From contig RHPI01002503.1 in assembly GCA_009103225.1 (NCBI GenBank), positions 149,010 to 175,158 of the forward strand: a stretch of 26,149 nt of DNA, written 5' to 3'. Positions within the stretch are counted from its first letter, which is position 1. The number at the start of each line of letters is the position of its first letter. The DNA is from Chlorokybus atmophyticus. Its lineage: Eukaryota > Streptophyta > Chlorokybophyceae > Chlorokybales > Chlorokybaceae. Made by a program: the position numbers and the translations under genes. The notes beneath the pieces were generated by a model, which was given only the letters and a program-made list of their open reading frames with translations, was not told the origin of the DNA and made no database searches. Below, piece by piece: positions 9,669-20,438 of the stretch.

Positions 9669-11003
9669 AGCTAATTGCTGCTAGCACTGCGGCAAGCGTC
9701 GACAAAACCAAGTAGATTCAGGAGGCGCAACAAGCACGAACAGCGCTGACAGAGTGTTGACACTTGTATGCTCGCACATGAAATTCTGTGCAACATGTTG
9801 TGGACAGCAACAACCATGCAATTGCAGCGACAGAGTTGCCGACTACTACCCAATGTGCAGGCTGTACAGTGACAAGTAAAACTAGTAGCGCTCCAGTCGT
9901 TTGACACTACGCTTGTCAAAACAGGCGCAACAAAACCGCACAACAGTCGAGTGGCTCGGACTTCTCTGATGCGCGGTGCGTACCTTCCTTCCGACGAAAC
10001 TCAGCGAGCAGTTTAGTAAAGTGTTATCCGCACCTTGTCTACCTACGACCGCCGCAGTCCCCAAACGGTCGCCGCCGCCGCCGCCGCCGCCGCCGCGACC
10101 GCGCCTAGGACAACCATATCGCCAGCGACGGGCGAAGCAACATGCTGCTGAAGACCTAGCCAGCGTATCTTGAACAAGGTACCTATGGTTCTCGGGATAC
10201 CGCATCTGCCAGACATTCGCAGCAGGTATCGCGCAGCCTCGTAACTCCGTCAAGGTATCTCGCACGCTCCGCGCGCAATTCTTTTCCGCCTTTCAATGCA
10301 AGCGATTGGTCTCCAGTAAGACCCGTCCGTTTAACTGCAAGTTTCTAATGCTCTGCATGCAGGTGCAATTCTCGACCAGAGTGAAGCAGCGCCGTTCCGT
10401 TGCGAAGTTGACTCAAAACTTTTGAGTCGAAGCGACTTGAATTTTTGCTTCTGGCAGGGAATACCCTAAGTTTACCCGTTACCACATGTGGAAAATTCCG
10501 TTTTGTGTCCGTGGAATGTTTGTGGTTGGTCCAGCTTTTTCTGTTTCGAGGATGATCAGCTCAAAATCAGTGTGCTGTGTGCTGGGCCAGCATTGTATGT
10601 ACGCTGTGGCGGTTAGCAGCAAGTAGCAGCTTTTTTGGTGCGGTGCCAGCTGTGCGGGGCGGCGGCGGGGGCCTTGACGGCGTGGTTGGTGGTGTCCTTG
10701 TATTGGGGCAGAACCTTTTTGTGGTGGCCGGCCAGCAGGAATTCCTGCCAAGGGTTTTGGCGGTTGCCTGTTACGGCGAGGGTTTTGGTGCCTCTTGCTT
10801 CTGACAGCAAGGGGATTTTGTGAAGGGGCGTAAGCCCACCGTAGCCGTAGTTTTTGCGTGCGCAGTGGTTGTGTGCGCTTTTCTCTGCGCTGAAAAGACT
10901 TTTGTTGCTTAAAAGCTGCTAAGCTTCCTTCCTACCTGCCGCTGTGGCTCTGCGTCATTCTTAGCGGTGGCGCCCGCTGCGGCGCCTTGGAGGTCCCGGG
11001 GAC
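9669..11003. promoter_or_regulatory. Divergent upstream region of ZNHIT1 and the Alfin1-like gene
   Basis: About 1.3 kb separates two divergent start codons, so both promoters should lie here. It contains a (GCC)n tract at 10071-10096 and a very GC-rich leader just before 11004. A minus-strand open frame at 10810-10613 includes NPWQEFLLAGHHKKVLPQYK and is not explained. I could not identify a TATA box or other defined element with confidence. Confidence 0.4.
10071..10096. repeat. (GCC)n trinucleotide tract
   Basis: Eight GCC units plus a partial one, in non-coding DNA between divergent genes. Reads as poly-Pro or poly-Gly depending on strand, which inflates open frames there. Confidence 0.9.
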
Positions 11004-13702
11004 ATGGACGGGGCGGGAGGCGGGGCGCAGAACACCCCACGCACAGTTGAGCAGGTCTACGAAGATTTCTCACAGCGGCGGTCCGGCGTCCTTAAAGCGC
11101 TAAGCAGCGGTGAGCGACCCCTGCTGTGCGACCTGGCCGTTCTAAGCCGTGCAGCCGTGTGTATTTCTATGGCATGTTGAGTCAGCACCTTCTTGCCTTG
11201 CGTGCAGTTGCATGGGGGCAACAAATTTACGTCTCCCTGTCCGCATGCGACCTCAGCATGTTGACATTTCTTCTGGCGGCTCTCTCTCGTTATAGCTGGC
11301 AAGCTCACTCAAAAGCCTGCCCCCNNNNNNNNNNNNNNNNNNNNNNNNNNNNNNNNNNNNNNNNNNNNNNNNNNNNNNNNNNNNNNNNNNNNNNNNNNNN
11401 NNNNNNNNCCCCCCCCCCCCCCCCCCCCCCCAAAAAAAAAGTTAATGCATTGACTGGACACCGGCGGAGTTTGAGCAATGCGTCCTTGAGTGTTTGCATG
11501 TCTTGCGGCTATGACGTAGCTCAATAGATGCAGACCGTCTTGTCCGTCATGCATGCACGTCTCGTGTCATGCAATTCATATCTGAGCGTGTCAGACATCG
11601 CTTGGGCGCAGAAATGTTTCTTGCATGGCACAGTGACCTTGTCCAAGAGCTTGTCCTGCACACTGTGTTTTATGTTTATTCAGAGATCGGTACGACAATA
11701 CGACATGTTGACGCTAGTATTATGTCCTGAGGTGAAAGGGTTGTCACGCACTTCTTTGTTATGTGAACAGAGGTTGAGAACTTTTACACGCAATGCGACC
11801 CTGAAAAGGAAAACCTATGCTTGTATGGTTACCCGGACGGCACTTGGGAGGTGGCGCTACCGGCGGAAGAAGTGCCTCCAGAGTTGCCCGAACCTGCCCT
11901 CGGTATCAACTTTGCCCGAGATGGCATGCAACGGAAGGATTGGCTATCGCTCGTCGCAGTGCATTCAGACGCATGGCTGCTGGCTGTTTCCTTCTACTAC
12001 GGTGCAAGATTTGACAAGAATGAGAGGTACGTTGCTTGGTGTTGTTATGAGTCTGTGCAAAGTTGTACTTGTACGCATAGTAGCTTTTGCACGATTGGCG
12101 GGTGCAGGGAGGGTTGCACCATTTCAACGCGCAGTCGCAAGGCATCCTTCATCCATGGTTTGTTGATACACCTGTTTTGGTGAAGTGAAGTGTTTTGTGT
12201 GGCGAGTACATATTTTATGTTATCAGCAGTGGTTACGCCAGCGTACTTCCAAACTGTCTTGCATCCTCTTGCTGTTGTTAAGAGTTTCCATGCCTTTTAG
12301 GTAGCAAATGCTGTAGAGCGCAGGCTTGCCGCAGACCTGACGCCCTCGTGCATGGGAGAAAAGGAGGGGGGGGGGGGAGGTCATTTCTCTCTCATTGTTT
12401 AAAAGGAAACCTGGGACAGGCTAGCTTGTGCAAAAACAGTATTTGTAGTAGTTGTAGTAGTTGCTGGGGTTCATAAGATGCGCAACAGCTTGCACACGCC
12501 AATTTACTGTCCTTGTAGTTGCTGTCAGGCTTGCTGAACAACGTGCTTGCTGGGTAGGAAATGTGCATATTGAATTTCTGCTGTCCCCTGGGGATATATC
12601 TAAGTGTTTGCTGTGCATGAAGTCTTGTTCAACAGCATAGTTGGACTGCAGGAAACGTTTGTTCACCATGGTCAACGAGTTGCCCACAGTCTATGACATG
12701 GTGACTGGGAGGGCCAAGGCTGCTTCAAGTAAGAACTCCAACGACAACAAGCGAAAGCAGTCAACAAAGCCAGCACCTCCGGTGAGTGCAACATGTGATG
12801 ACCAGTGTGGGTATCTGCTAGCACTGCTTAGGGTGACGCGTTTCATGGGACTTGCGCTCGTGGTGGGAGAGGCAAGAGGGGAAGGGTGTGGAGAGGGTGG
12901 TGCGGTTGGTGCAGTTGAGATGTAAGTTGTTCAGCACTGGTGTATGTGGATGTCATGGCCCTATTGTCTGGTTGTCTCAAGTGCGATAGCAGGAGCATGT
13001 ACAGTCACTTCACGCGTGGAGGCTCTATAATGGATTATTGTTGCAGCTGCTGGGGGCCCAGAAGCTGCAATAATAATCCTTCACAGGGTGGTGATTGTCA
13101 CATTACTTTTGGTTATGTTTATGTTTATATGTCTTTCGTAGTCAGTGGTAGTTGGTCATTAGTCATGGCGACGCCATTGTCATCAGGCACAAGCGGTCAA
13201 GCACCACTAGGTCGTCACATCTTACAAGTATCAAGTTAGGTGAGTGTGTGCTGTTGTGCATGTCCTATATTGAGTTTCGGCCACTCGCTGCAATGTTCTA
13301 TAAGGACGCATGCCATTGGTCGTCAGGTTGTCAGCATTATTGTGCTATCAAGTTCATCATTCTCATTTGCAATGACTGTGCACTGTTTTGATTTGACAAC
13401 ATGATTAACATGTCTGTGCTCCTTCTTTGCAGCCCAAGCCGGCGGCTGCACCTGCTGCAGCAAGTGCACCGCCCTCCAAGCCCAACTACAGTGCAGATGA
13501 CGGTGATTCATACGATGAGGAGGACGACGAGCAAGCGCTCTGCGGGATCTGCCAAGGCCCGTACGGTGCGAACGAGTTTTGGATTGCTTGCGACTCGTGC
13601 GAAACATGGTACCACGGCAAGTGCGTCAAGGTCACTCCGGCGCGAGCAGAGCATATGAAAAACTACAAGTGCCCACAATGTGCGAAACGAGCCCGCCCTT
13701 AG
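11004..13702 (+). CDS. AL: Alfin1-like PHD finger protein
   Basis: Four exons: 11004-11109, 11771-12026, 12652-12781 and 13433-13702, phases 1, 2 and 0, 253 residues, the usual length of the family. Exon 1 reads [20 protein letters not shown], the start of the Alfin N-terminal domain. Exon 2 continues with [40 protein letters not shown] and [15 protein letters not shown], nearly the plant consensus. Exon 3 has [20 protein letters not shown] and a Lys/Asn-rich linker. The last exon adds a Pro/Ala linker, an acidic patch (DEEDDE) and a C-terminal PHD finger, CGIC...[12 protein letters not shown]...CPQC. Plant Alfin1-like proteins are nuclear and read histone H3K4me3 through this PHD; the aromatic residues FW before ACDSC and W in ETWYH are present. 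Intron 1 (661 bp as assembled) contains the sequence gap. Introns 2 and 3 are about 0.63-0.65 kb, longer than most introns here. Confidence 0.95.
11325..11408. other. Assembly gap (84 N) flanked by poly-C
   Basis: Unknown bases within intron 1 of the Alfin1-like gene. Four C precede the gap and 23 C follow it, then nine A. The true gap length is unknown. Open frames crossing it are not meaningful. Confidence 0.98.
12366..12377 (+). repeat. G12 homopolymer in Alfin intron 2
   Basis: Twelve consecutive G, preceded by AAGGA and followed by AGG, in the second intron of the Alfin1-like gene. The length may be imprecise because of sequencing error in homopolymers. Confidence 0.85.
13032..13079. 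repeat. Near-perfect inverted repeat (hairpin) in Alfin intron 3
   Basis: The 17-nt left arm (13032-13048) and right arm (13063-13079) are complementary except for one position, which would be a G-U pair in RNA. The loop is 14 nt and itself contains GGGCCC. It lies in the third intron of the Alfin1-like gene. Confidence 0.85.
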
Positions 13703-14696
13703 GTGTGCAGACATTGTTTGTAGGGGCATCAAACGGAGTTTTCACAGGAGGCCGTGGCTAGAGTCTTCCATTCAGATAAGGTCGGTGCGAGTGCAGTTGA
13801 CAGATGTTTATATGAAGCAGTGGCTGTATTCGCTTCGCGGTGATTATGAAGGCAGTTGTAGTACATTGGCAGGGTGTAGACTGCGAGAGGTGCGCTGCAC
13901 TGTCAGTCCACGCATTCAGATTGACTGACGACAGCAGGCTTGTACATCCGCAGCAGCTTGCTCTGCCTCTGTGCCTGGCATCCACCCTATCTTCCATTGT
14001 GCCACGGCGAAAGTGCAACGTTCAACAGCTGCTGTTGCTGACCAAGGCTTCAGCCATTTTGGTCAAGTGGAAGTGTGCTAAAGTTGCTGTAGTGAGCAAT
14101 GCGAAACATGCTGGTTTTCTATACCCTGTGCTGCCCATGCAGCACGCGTGCGGTCTGATGGAAAATGAATGCAGTTGTCCTCTGGCTGAACCCTCAGTTG
14201 TCATCAACTTATTAAATATTGCTGGATGGAAATGAGTCACACAGTGCGAATGTAGGCAGGGCACTGGTGCTTATTGGCTGGCCAGGCAGCTGCACTTGCA
14301 GGCTTGCTGAGCCCTTAGCAAAGCTTCCAGCAGCATTTGCCTCTGCTTGTTTCGACTATAGCAACTCTTACTGTAGTGTGTCGGATGTTGTGCAAAAACT
14401 TGACTATGAAATGAAAAATAGTTCCGGTTTCACACTGACGTTAGAGTCAATAATAGTAGTTGAGTAGAGTGTAAACGTGTTGATGGTGAGTGTAAGTGGC
14501 TGACTGTATGCTAGTCACTCCTTGCATGTCGAATGCATGCGCATACGCACGCCGCATTGCATGCACGAATATAAAGCGTAAATGCAATGTGCAATGCAAT
14601 GTGCCGCACACCAAGCCCACGTTAACTCACAACACAAGAAGACAAACAATTTACAGGGGCCCAAAGCAGCGCTACACCAATATGACACTAGACTGA
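13703..14696. other. Convergent intergenic region after the Alfin1-like gene
   Basis: Should hold the 3' untranslated regions of the Alfin1-like gene and of the minus-strand tail-anchored candidate. The longest open frame (13840-14235, plus) has no domain or splice support. Nothing else is recognised. Confidence 0.4.
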
Positions 14697-15108
14697 TCAG
14701 TAGAACGACCAGCAGGGCACGGCAAGGCAAAGTAGGGCAAGGTAGATAGTGATCACCACCTGCGCAGCAGCAGCGTAGGTGTGAGGAGCTGGCTGGGCAA
14801 GAGAAGTCGACGACGACGACTGACTGGGCCGCGCCGCCAAAAGTTCGCCCTTGCTGACTTTACCTTGCGCGACACTCAAGAATGGCTGCAGGGCATGCAG
14901 TTAGTACGTTAGAGCCGTTAGTGCAGCCATTAATATACAAGTCAGCCAAGTCACGGTCTAGCCAGTTATGCACCAGCATGACCAGCTCAAGCACACCAGC
15001 ATGCATAGAGTGGACAATGGCTTGAATGCGGGCAGGAATCCTGCTCCCGCCAAAGGCTTACCTTGCACTCACCTGTACTTACCTGTTGCTCGTGGTTTGC
15101 GTGTTCAT
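14697..15108 (-). CDS. Putative small tail-anchored membrane protein (unrecognised)
   Basis: Proposed exons are 15108-15083, 15040-14974 and 14885-14697, phases 2 and 0, 93 residues. The middle exon reads RIPARIQAIVHSMHAGVLEL. The last exon has a strong acceptor preceded by a TACTAAC branch-point sequence, then PFLSVAQGKVSKGELLAARP, a Ser/Pro/Ala linker, and a hydrophobic C-terminal helix (VVITIYLALLCLAV) ending four residues after a Trp. That is the form of a tail-anchored protein. I do not recognise the family. Weak points: intron 1 would be only 42 bp, the donor of exon 2 (CTG|GTGCAT) is one of several in-phase choices, and translation might instead start at the internal Met of the middle exon. 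The last exon is the most secure part. Confidence 0.42.
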
Positions 15109-16324
15109 CCCTCTCTTCACCAAGTGGAATAGATGGTGGTATGTTTCATTAAACACCACTCCATGTTGCCTCGCACACCTTCTGCACAACACTGACAGTA
15201 GCGAAATATACGTGGAAGCCCACCACCAGCGTTGTGCAGGGTATATGGTATTAAGATTGAGATTAGGCAAACCAAAAGAACATACTGTGCTTGATACGGG
15301 TAAAAGTCACTGCATGTGCTTAATTAACAGGGTGGGGTAGCTTGTAGTGGATAGCTGTAAGTAGTTGGCTGTGCCCGGTGGTGTTGGTTGGCAAATGAAG
15401 GTATGTGTTGGAAGAATGGCGTGTGCTTCTAGTCAGCAAGTGACATTGTGCATGTTTAATGAATGCAAGCCATTTATTGCATGCCTAGAATAGTTTCTCA
15501 GATTTATGTACACTCATGTTACACGGGCATAGCTCGGTTCGGGTCAACTGCGCAACTACACAAGCACACCGATTCATCCACACAAGATCATCATAAGTCA
15601 GTGTAAACAAACAGCAGCAACAACACGCGGCAAAGCACTTAAACCAAGCTACCAACCAACCAAGAGTTAGAACTAGGGGGATGGCTTTCTAGGTGCTGAC
15701 AGCACCGTGCTGTGTAGCGTTGTTGTGCACTCCGCCCCCACTAGCATAGCTGCACCGCTGGTAGATCTCCAAGGCGGAGCTGAAGTAGCTGCAATTCTTC
15801 CGCGACCATCTTGGCGGAGGCGGCGGACGGAGCTGTTTTGCTTCTGCCGACCAGCTTCGTAATCGAGCCGCTGCGAGCTGTAGGGATGACACGCAGTGTT
15901 TGAGAAAAATTCAAGCGCGTGCGTGCCTCGGGCGGCAGCATTAACACAGTGAGCCGCAATTTTGGTCACCATCTTGCTGCTTTTGTTCCATGCGGCGCAT
16001 CGTCATTGCCGTGCTATTGTACAACCAGTCGTGGGCTGCATGCGCCTCGTGTTTCTCGGCACAGCGTGTCACGCAGTAGCCAGGCAGTCGTTGTGATTGT
16101 TACAGGCAGTCGCTGCGAGCACTACATTGCGCGAACCTTGCTGTTCCTTTTGTGCAGGTCACGGTGCTGTAGCAATTGTTCGTTGGTTGGTAGCGGACAG
16201 GCTAATTGCAACATGAGCTCGCTGTGGTCACACAGCATTTTGCCGGTGAAGGCAACGACCTCACTATGAAGTAGGCCGGGGAAACGCAATAGCTGGTGCC
16301 TTGCTGGTTTACAGCCTGGCAAAC
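15109..16324. promoter_or_regulatory. Divergent upstream region before the VIPAS39-like gene
   Basis: Lies between the proposed start of the minus-strand tail-anchored gene and the ATG at 16325. A minus-strand open frame at 15959-15741 includes a helical, coding-like stretch (KMVAEELQLLQLRLGDL) and could be an unrecognised 5' exon of the neighbouring minus-strand gene, but no phase-consistent join was found. No other feature is supported. Confidence 0.35.
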
Positions 16325-19159
16325 ATGCCGCTGACTGAGGCGGAGGCGGAGCTTGAGCCTGAGACTGAAGTGAAGGCGTGGCCTGCGGGTGATAAGCAGA
16401 GAGGCAGCCTGATCAGCTTTGAAGATGATAGCACGGCACAGCTTGCCGTTGCAACCGAAAGCGAAGCAGCAGCAGCAAGCAGCAGCTTCACCACCGCGGT
16501 GAAGGCTGACCCGGAGCTTCAAGCAGCTGAGAAGCATAAGGTTGGTGCTCAACTTGTTGCCTATGGGTTAGGTGTGTTTGTACCAGTTCTTTTTAAGCAA
16601 GCTGGCGCAGGGTTCTTACCGTGGTCGTACTTGTGCAGGAGGCCTTGGCGCTTGCGAAGGGAGCTGACAATGTGTTTGATGCAGCCTTCTGGGTTGAAAC
16701 GAAGGCAACAACGACTGTCGACACACAAACTGCTTGCTTTCCCGCCTCGGGTGAGCAGGTATTGCTAGCCAATGGAATGGTCTGACATATTGACATGCTG
16801 TACCTGCCATTGTCTAGTTGTGAAGTTCACACCATCGATAATGCCCAGCGCAACGGTTCCTATGTCGAACTGTACATAGCGCCAGGCTCATGCCATGTGC
16901 TCGCCCACTGTGCTGCTGGTCTTCACTCTTCCCAGGCCTTCTCTGTTGTTGTCAACTGCAGAGTGGCCCAAGCAAAGACCTCTCAGAGCATGCTATCACC
17001 CGGGCTGCGCTACCAATGCCTGCTGAAACGCAGCTCGAGCAAAGCAGTTTGATTGATGACCGCTTTGAGAGCGTTGCTCGCACTGAGCTGCCATCATCAT
17101 TGATTGCCCAGTCCAGCTCCTCACAACTACTCGAGTACCAAGCGCGCATTGCAGGTGACTGCTGGCTCTTCTAACTGATTGCACACTGCCTTGCGAAAAC
17201 ACGTGGCATAACGGAGCTGCATTGTGTAAGCTCCAATCAACCTCGCATCTACTTGTAGCGCTCGAGCAGGAGAATGCTCAGCTAGCTGAGAAGCTGATGA
17301 GGTTGGAGCTGGAACGCATAGAGTTTATGACCGCAAAGCTGAAAGAACGGCCGCAGGCAAGCACTGACAACAGCCGTGGTTCACCGGCAATGCATACATG
17401 CAGCGATGTGTGAGTTACATGTTTCTGGTTGCAGACTCCGTCGGATGTCATTGCAGCGTGGGTCTGTGGTGACGCGGTCGCCCGCAATTCGTCACGGCTG
17501 TCATTGCAACGGTTTCGATCCCTCCAAGACAAGCAGCGGCTTCTCGCGGAAGCCGTGTGCTGGCGCGATCCTGATGTACTGCTGGCGGTCATCCTGTTCC
17601 TAAGAGTATGCCACTTGTGCCCAGTTGTCATCTGCATGCACGTGCACGCAACGCATGCGCGCGGGTATGTGTGTGGGCGGGTGGGCATGTGTGTGTGCAT
17701 GGGTGCATGCGCTCACAATTATGCACGCACAAACGCAGACACGCACGCATACACACAAGCAGTGTACGTGATGTCGCAGGACACACAGGTCCCGAAGCTA
17801 TTCCTTGGAACGATTTGCGGGCACGTGTCTGCCGTGCAAGCCTATTGGAGATATCTGGAAGAGCAGGACGCGCTGCCGCAGCTGGCGGCGCTGCATAAGT
17901 ACCAGCAGGACGCTCGAAGTGAAGCACTTTTGATGATCAAGTGCGCTTATCGAATGACAGAGGTATGGAGTTCATCGTGTAGCCTGCATTGTGCGACACA
18001 ATGTAACGCATAGCCTTGTTGGCAGCCTGCACAGCGGCTACAGGCGTTGCAAGATGCGAGCGTGTTCTTGGGTAGAGCCTCGTGTGCAGGGCTGGAGTTT
18101 GAATGGGAGGCCATTAAGCAGGACATGGATCTCTTGCAGATTCAGGCGAAGATGGAGGTGTGCATGATGGATGCTAAGAATATTATGCTTGACTGCGTGA
18201 ACCATCGTTGGAGCAGCTTGAGATTTGCTGAAGTGCTCATTTTCTGAGTGTCATGAAGGAGTTCGACACTCGCATGGAGGCCTCAGCCCAGGAGCCCATG
18301 TTTCAGCAACACAGAAGGCCAAGTCTGAAGTTTGCCACAGTGCGCGACGCGCTCTACTACTGCTTTTTCTTCTATGTAAGTCAGTATCTATATCTTGGTG
18401 ACACTTGTTTGCAGTGACACTACAACTCACACTGAACTCGCGCTATGCTTGCTTCTTGTCTGTAGCCGTATGCACCGGAAAACAAATTGAGCCAGGCCAA
18501 CATTATCCGAGAACAGCTCTTGGTAAGATGTTGCAATTATGCTTGCATGTGTTCGAGTACTGGACATATGTTCTTGTTGTGGGTGGTTGTGTCGCTTATG
18601 GAAGTCTGCAATGGCAGGTAAGCGATCAGATGTACACATGGATGCAGCTGCTTGCAAGAGCGCAGCTGCAGGACTGGGACTCCGTGGCCAGCATACCCAC
18701 ATTGAAGGTAAGTTTGCATGAGATGGCCAACGCTGCCTCACTGTGTCCTCTTCCACATCTCTGTCGGATATCACCTTGTCTATGCATGCACGACCGACTG
18801 CGTCAAATGCACAGGGCATGATCTACAAAAAGGCCATGACGCCAATCGGCTTCGGTCCGTTCGTAGAAGTGATGACCTGGTTCAACGGGCCAATGGAGCT
18901 GCGTGTGCGCTTTGCCGAGTCAATAACCGACCCCGAGCGGAAGTACCTCACATGCAGTCGGCACAGGCTGCACCAGCCCGCGATTCAAGCGCTTCTTGCG
19001 CTTGAGAGCAAAGAGACTCTGCTGCGATATCGTGTCCAGATACTGGGGGAGAACGCCCTTGAGCAAGACATTCAGACAATTGATGACGCCATTGCAGACC
19101 CGCGGCGCAAATGGAAGAGCCGCTCAGTAATCCACAGCAAGTGGCGGCCTTCACTATGA
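16325..19159 (+). CDS. VIPAS39: VIPAS39/SPE-39 (VPS16B)-like protein
   Basis: Twelve exons: 16325-16540, 16639-16750, 16818-16871, 16936-17154, 17259-17356, 17435-17605, 17780-17962, 18026-18157, 18259-18375, 18466-18522, 18618-18707 and 18815-19159; phases close, about 597 residues. The N-terminal third is acidic and low-complexity. Exon 5 is a short coiled coil (EQENAQLAEKLMRLELERIE). From exon 6 the protein follows the Vps16 C-terminal-like alpha-solenoid of animal VIPAS39: FRSLQDKQRLLAEAV...DVLLAVILFL, ALYYCFFFY, LLARAQLQDWDSVASI, KKAMTPIGFGPFVEVM, and a final region with DPERKYL and LLRYRVQIL. In animals this protein pairs with VPS33B for late endosomal and lysosome-related traffic. Intron 5 (17357-17434) starts with GC. 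The exon 3/exon 4 junction is the least certain: an alternative uses 16855 and 16962 and avoids a Cys-rich CLLCCCQ start to exon 4. Confidence 0.82.
17357..17434 (+). other. GC-AG intron in the VIPAS39-like gene
   Basis: Donor CAG|GCAAGC and acceptor ggttgcag. The only in-frame GT alternative (near 17408) would leave an intron of 27 bp, too short to splice. The join is phase 0 and links the coiled coil to TPSDVIAAW. Confidence 0.78.
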
Positions 19160-20438
19160 CCATGTATGTGTACAGACCCGACCGTGATCCCATGCGATAT
19201 ATGCTGTGTTACACCCTATGCAACGCAATGCTCGCAAAGACCGGCTTGAAGACACCACAGGTACGCAATTACCTTGGTAATGCATCTGACTCCAGTTCCA
19301 CAGCGTAGCACGAACACTGGGAATGCCAATGCAATCACTATCAAGTTGCATAACCAGCATGGACGCTGCGATCATGTCTAACATGTGTTGTGAACGCACT
19401 GCTTGTGGATACATGCTCCCTGCTCCCTGCTCCTCTGCTGGCTGTTGTATGCGGTTATATGCTGTATGTTGCATGATATGCTGCGATTGTATCTAGCCTA
19501 AGTCCAGTGTTTTTGCATATACATCAGCTGAGGTTTGATGTGCGCCAACTGCAGGTGTGACACCAACTGGTTTGTGCGACAGAGGCTGTGGCATTGGCAA
19601 AGCATGTACACATTAGTATGGCTTGGAATTGGTGAATATACTAGACATTGTTTGTCCTGCACCAATTTGCTTCTACGAGTATCTGCATAGGATACAACAA
19701 ATGACTGTTAACAGCAAGGGGCAATCACTGCATCCCTTCTTACGGAGACCTACCAGTGTCACCTGTGTCACTGCTGCTGTTGCCGAAGCTCCTGATTATA
19801 CTACTCTACTGAGCTACCACGCCATTGACACCTGTGTCAGTGCAGCGGTGCCACCAAAACTTCTCATACTGTTGTACTACTGCGCTACCTCGCCAGCATA
19901 TCACATTTGAAAGTTGATCGACATAAAATCTACATGCTACATTTGATCAATGCATGATACCACCAGCTAGCATGTCAATGCTGTAGCACAAGGATTGCAC
20001 CTAAGCTGCATCAAAGCCATGGCCACATGAGCACATGGTTGGAGATTGCAGTGTGCTTGTGTACAATATGCATGTAACTTGCAAGCCAGAGAACACGCAT
20101 CCCAACACTTGGTACGCGCGCTTATACAAGCAACTCGTAATTGTGCTCGACTTGACACCGCACAGTAGTCCGCACATTGCTACCTGAACTACCTGAACGG
20201 TGCAGTCTCTTGCCCAGGGCGATGCCAACTGCAGCGGCCAAACTTCACAACGGAAAACAGTAACTCTGTTCTTGACCACCAAAAAGTCACTACACCAGAT
20301 TGCAATAAACAGTAGCTAAGACTTGATTTGTCGTCTGTCATATATACACAAGCCAGGCGGAACATCTACAGCAGTACATTTTCATACTACCTGTTGCACA
20401 CTCGGGAGCGTCGTAAATCTAAGAAAACCACAAAATTC
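19160..20438. other. Convergent intergenic region between VIPAS39-like and ClpS genes
   Basis: Two genes end toward each other across about 1.3 kb. No exon is supported. It contains a diverged direct repeat at 19761-19818 and 19830-19889. Confidence 0.45.
19761..19889 (+). repeat. Diverged direct repeat, two units of about 60 bp
   Basis: Both units begin ACCTGTGTCA and end in CT(A)CTG-GCTACC-like sequence, with weaker similarity between. Units start at 19761 and 19830. Confidence 0.5.

Noticed and set aside
11528-12166. A 212-codon plus-strand open frame
   Set aside because: It overlaps exon 2 of the Alfin1-like gene in another frame; the real frame matches the family almost residue for residue, so this one is chance.
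17508-17525. A sequence resembling a tRNA B box (GGTTTCGATCC)
   Set aside because: It lies inside exon 6 of the VIPAS39-like gene and no cloverleaf can be drawn around it.
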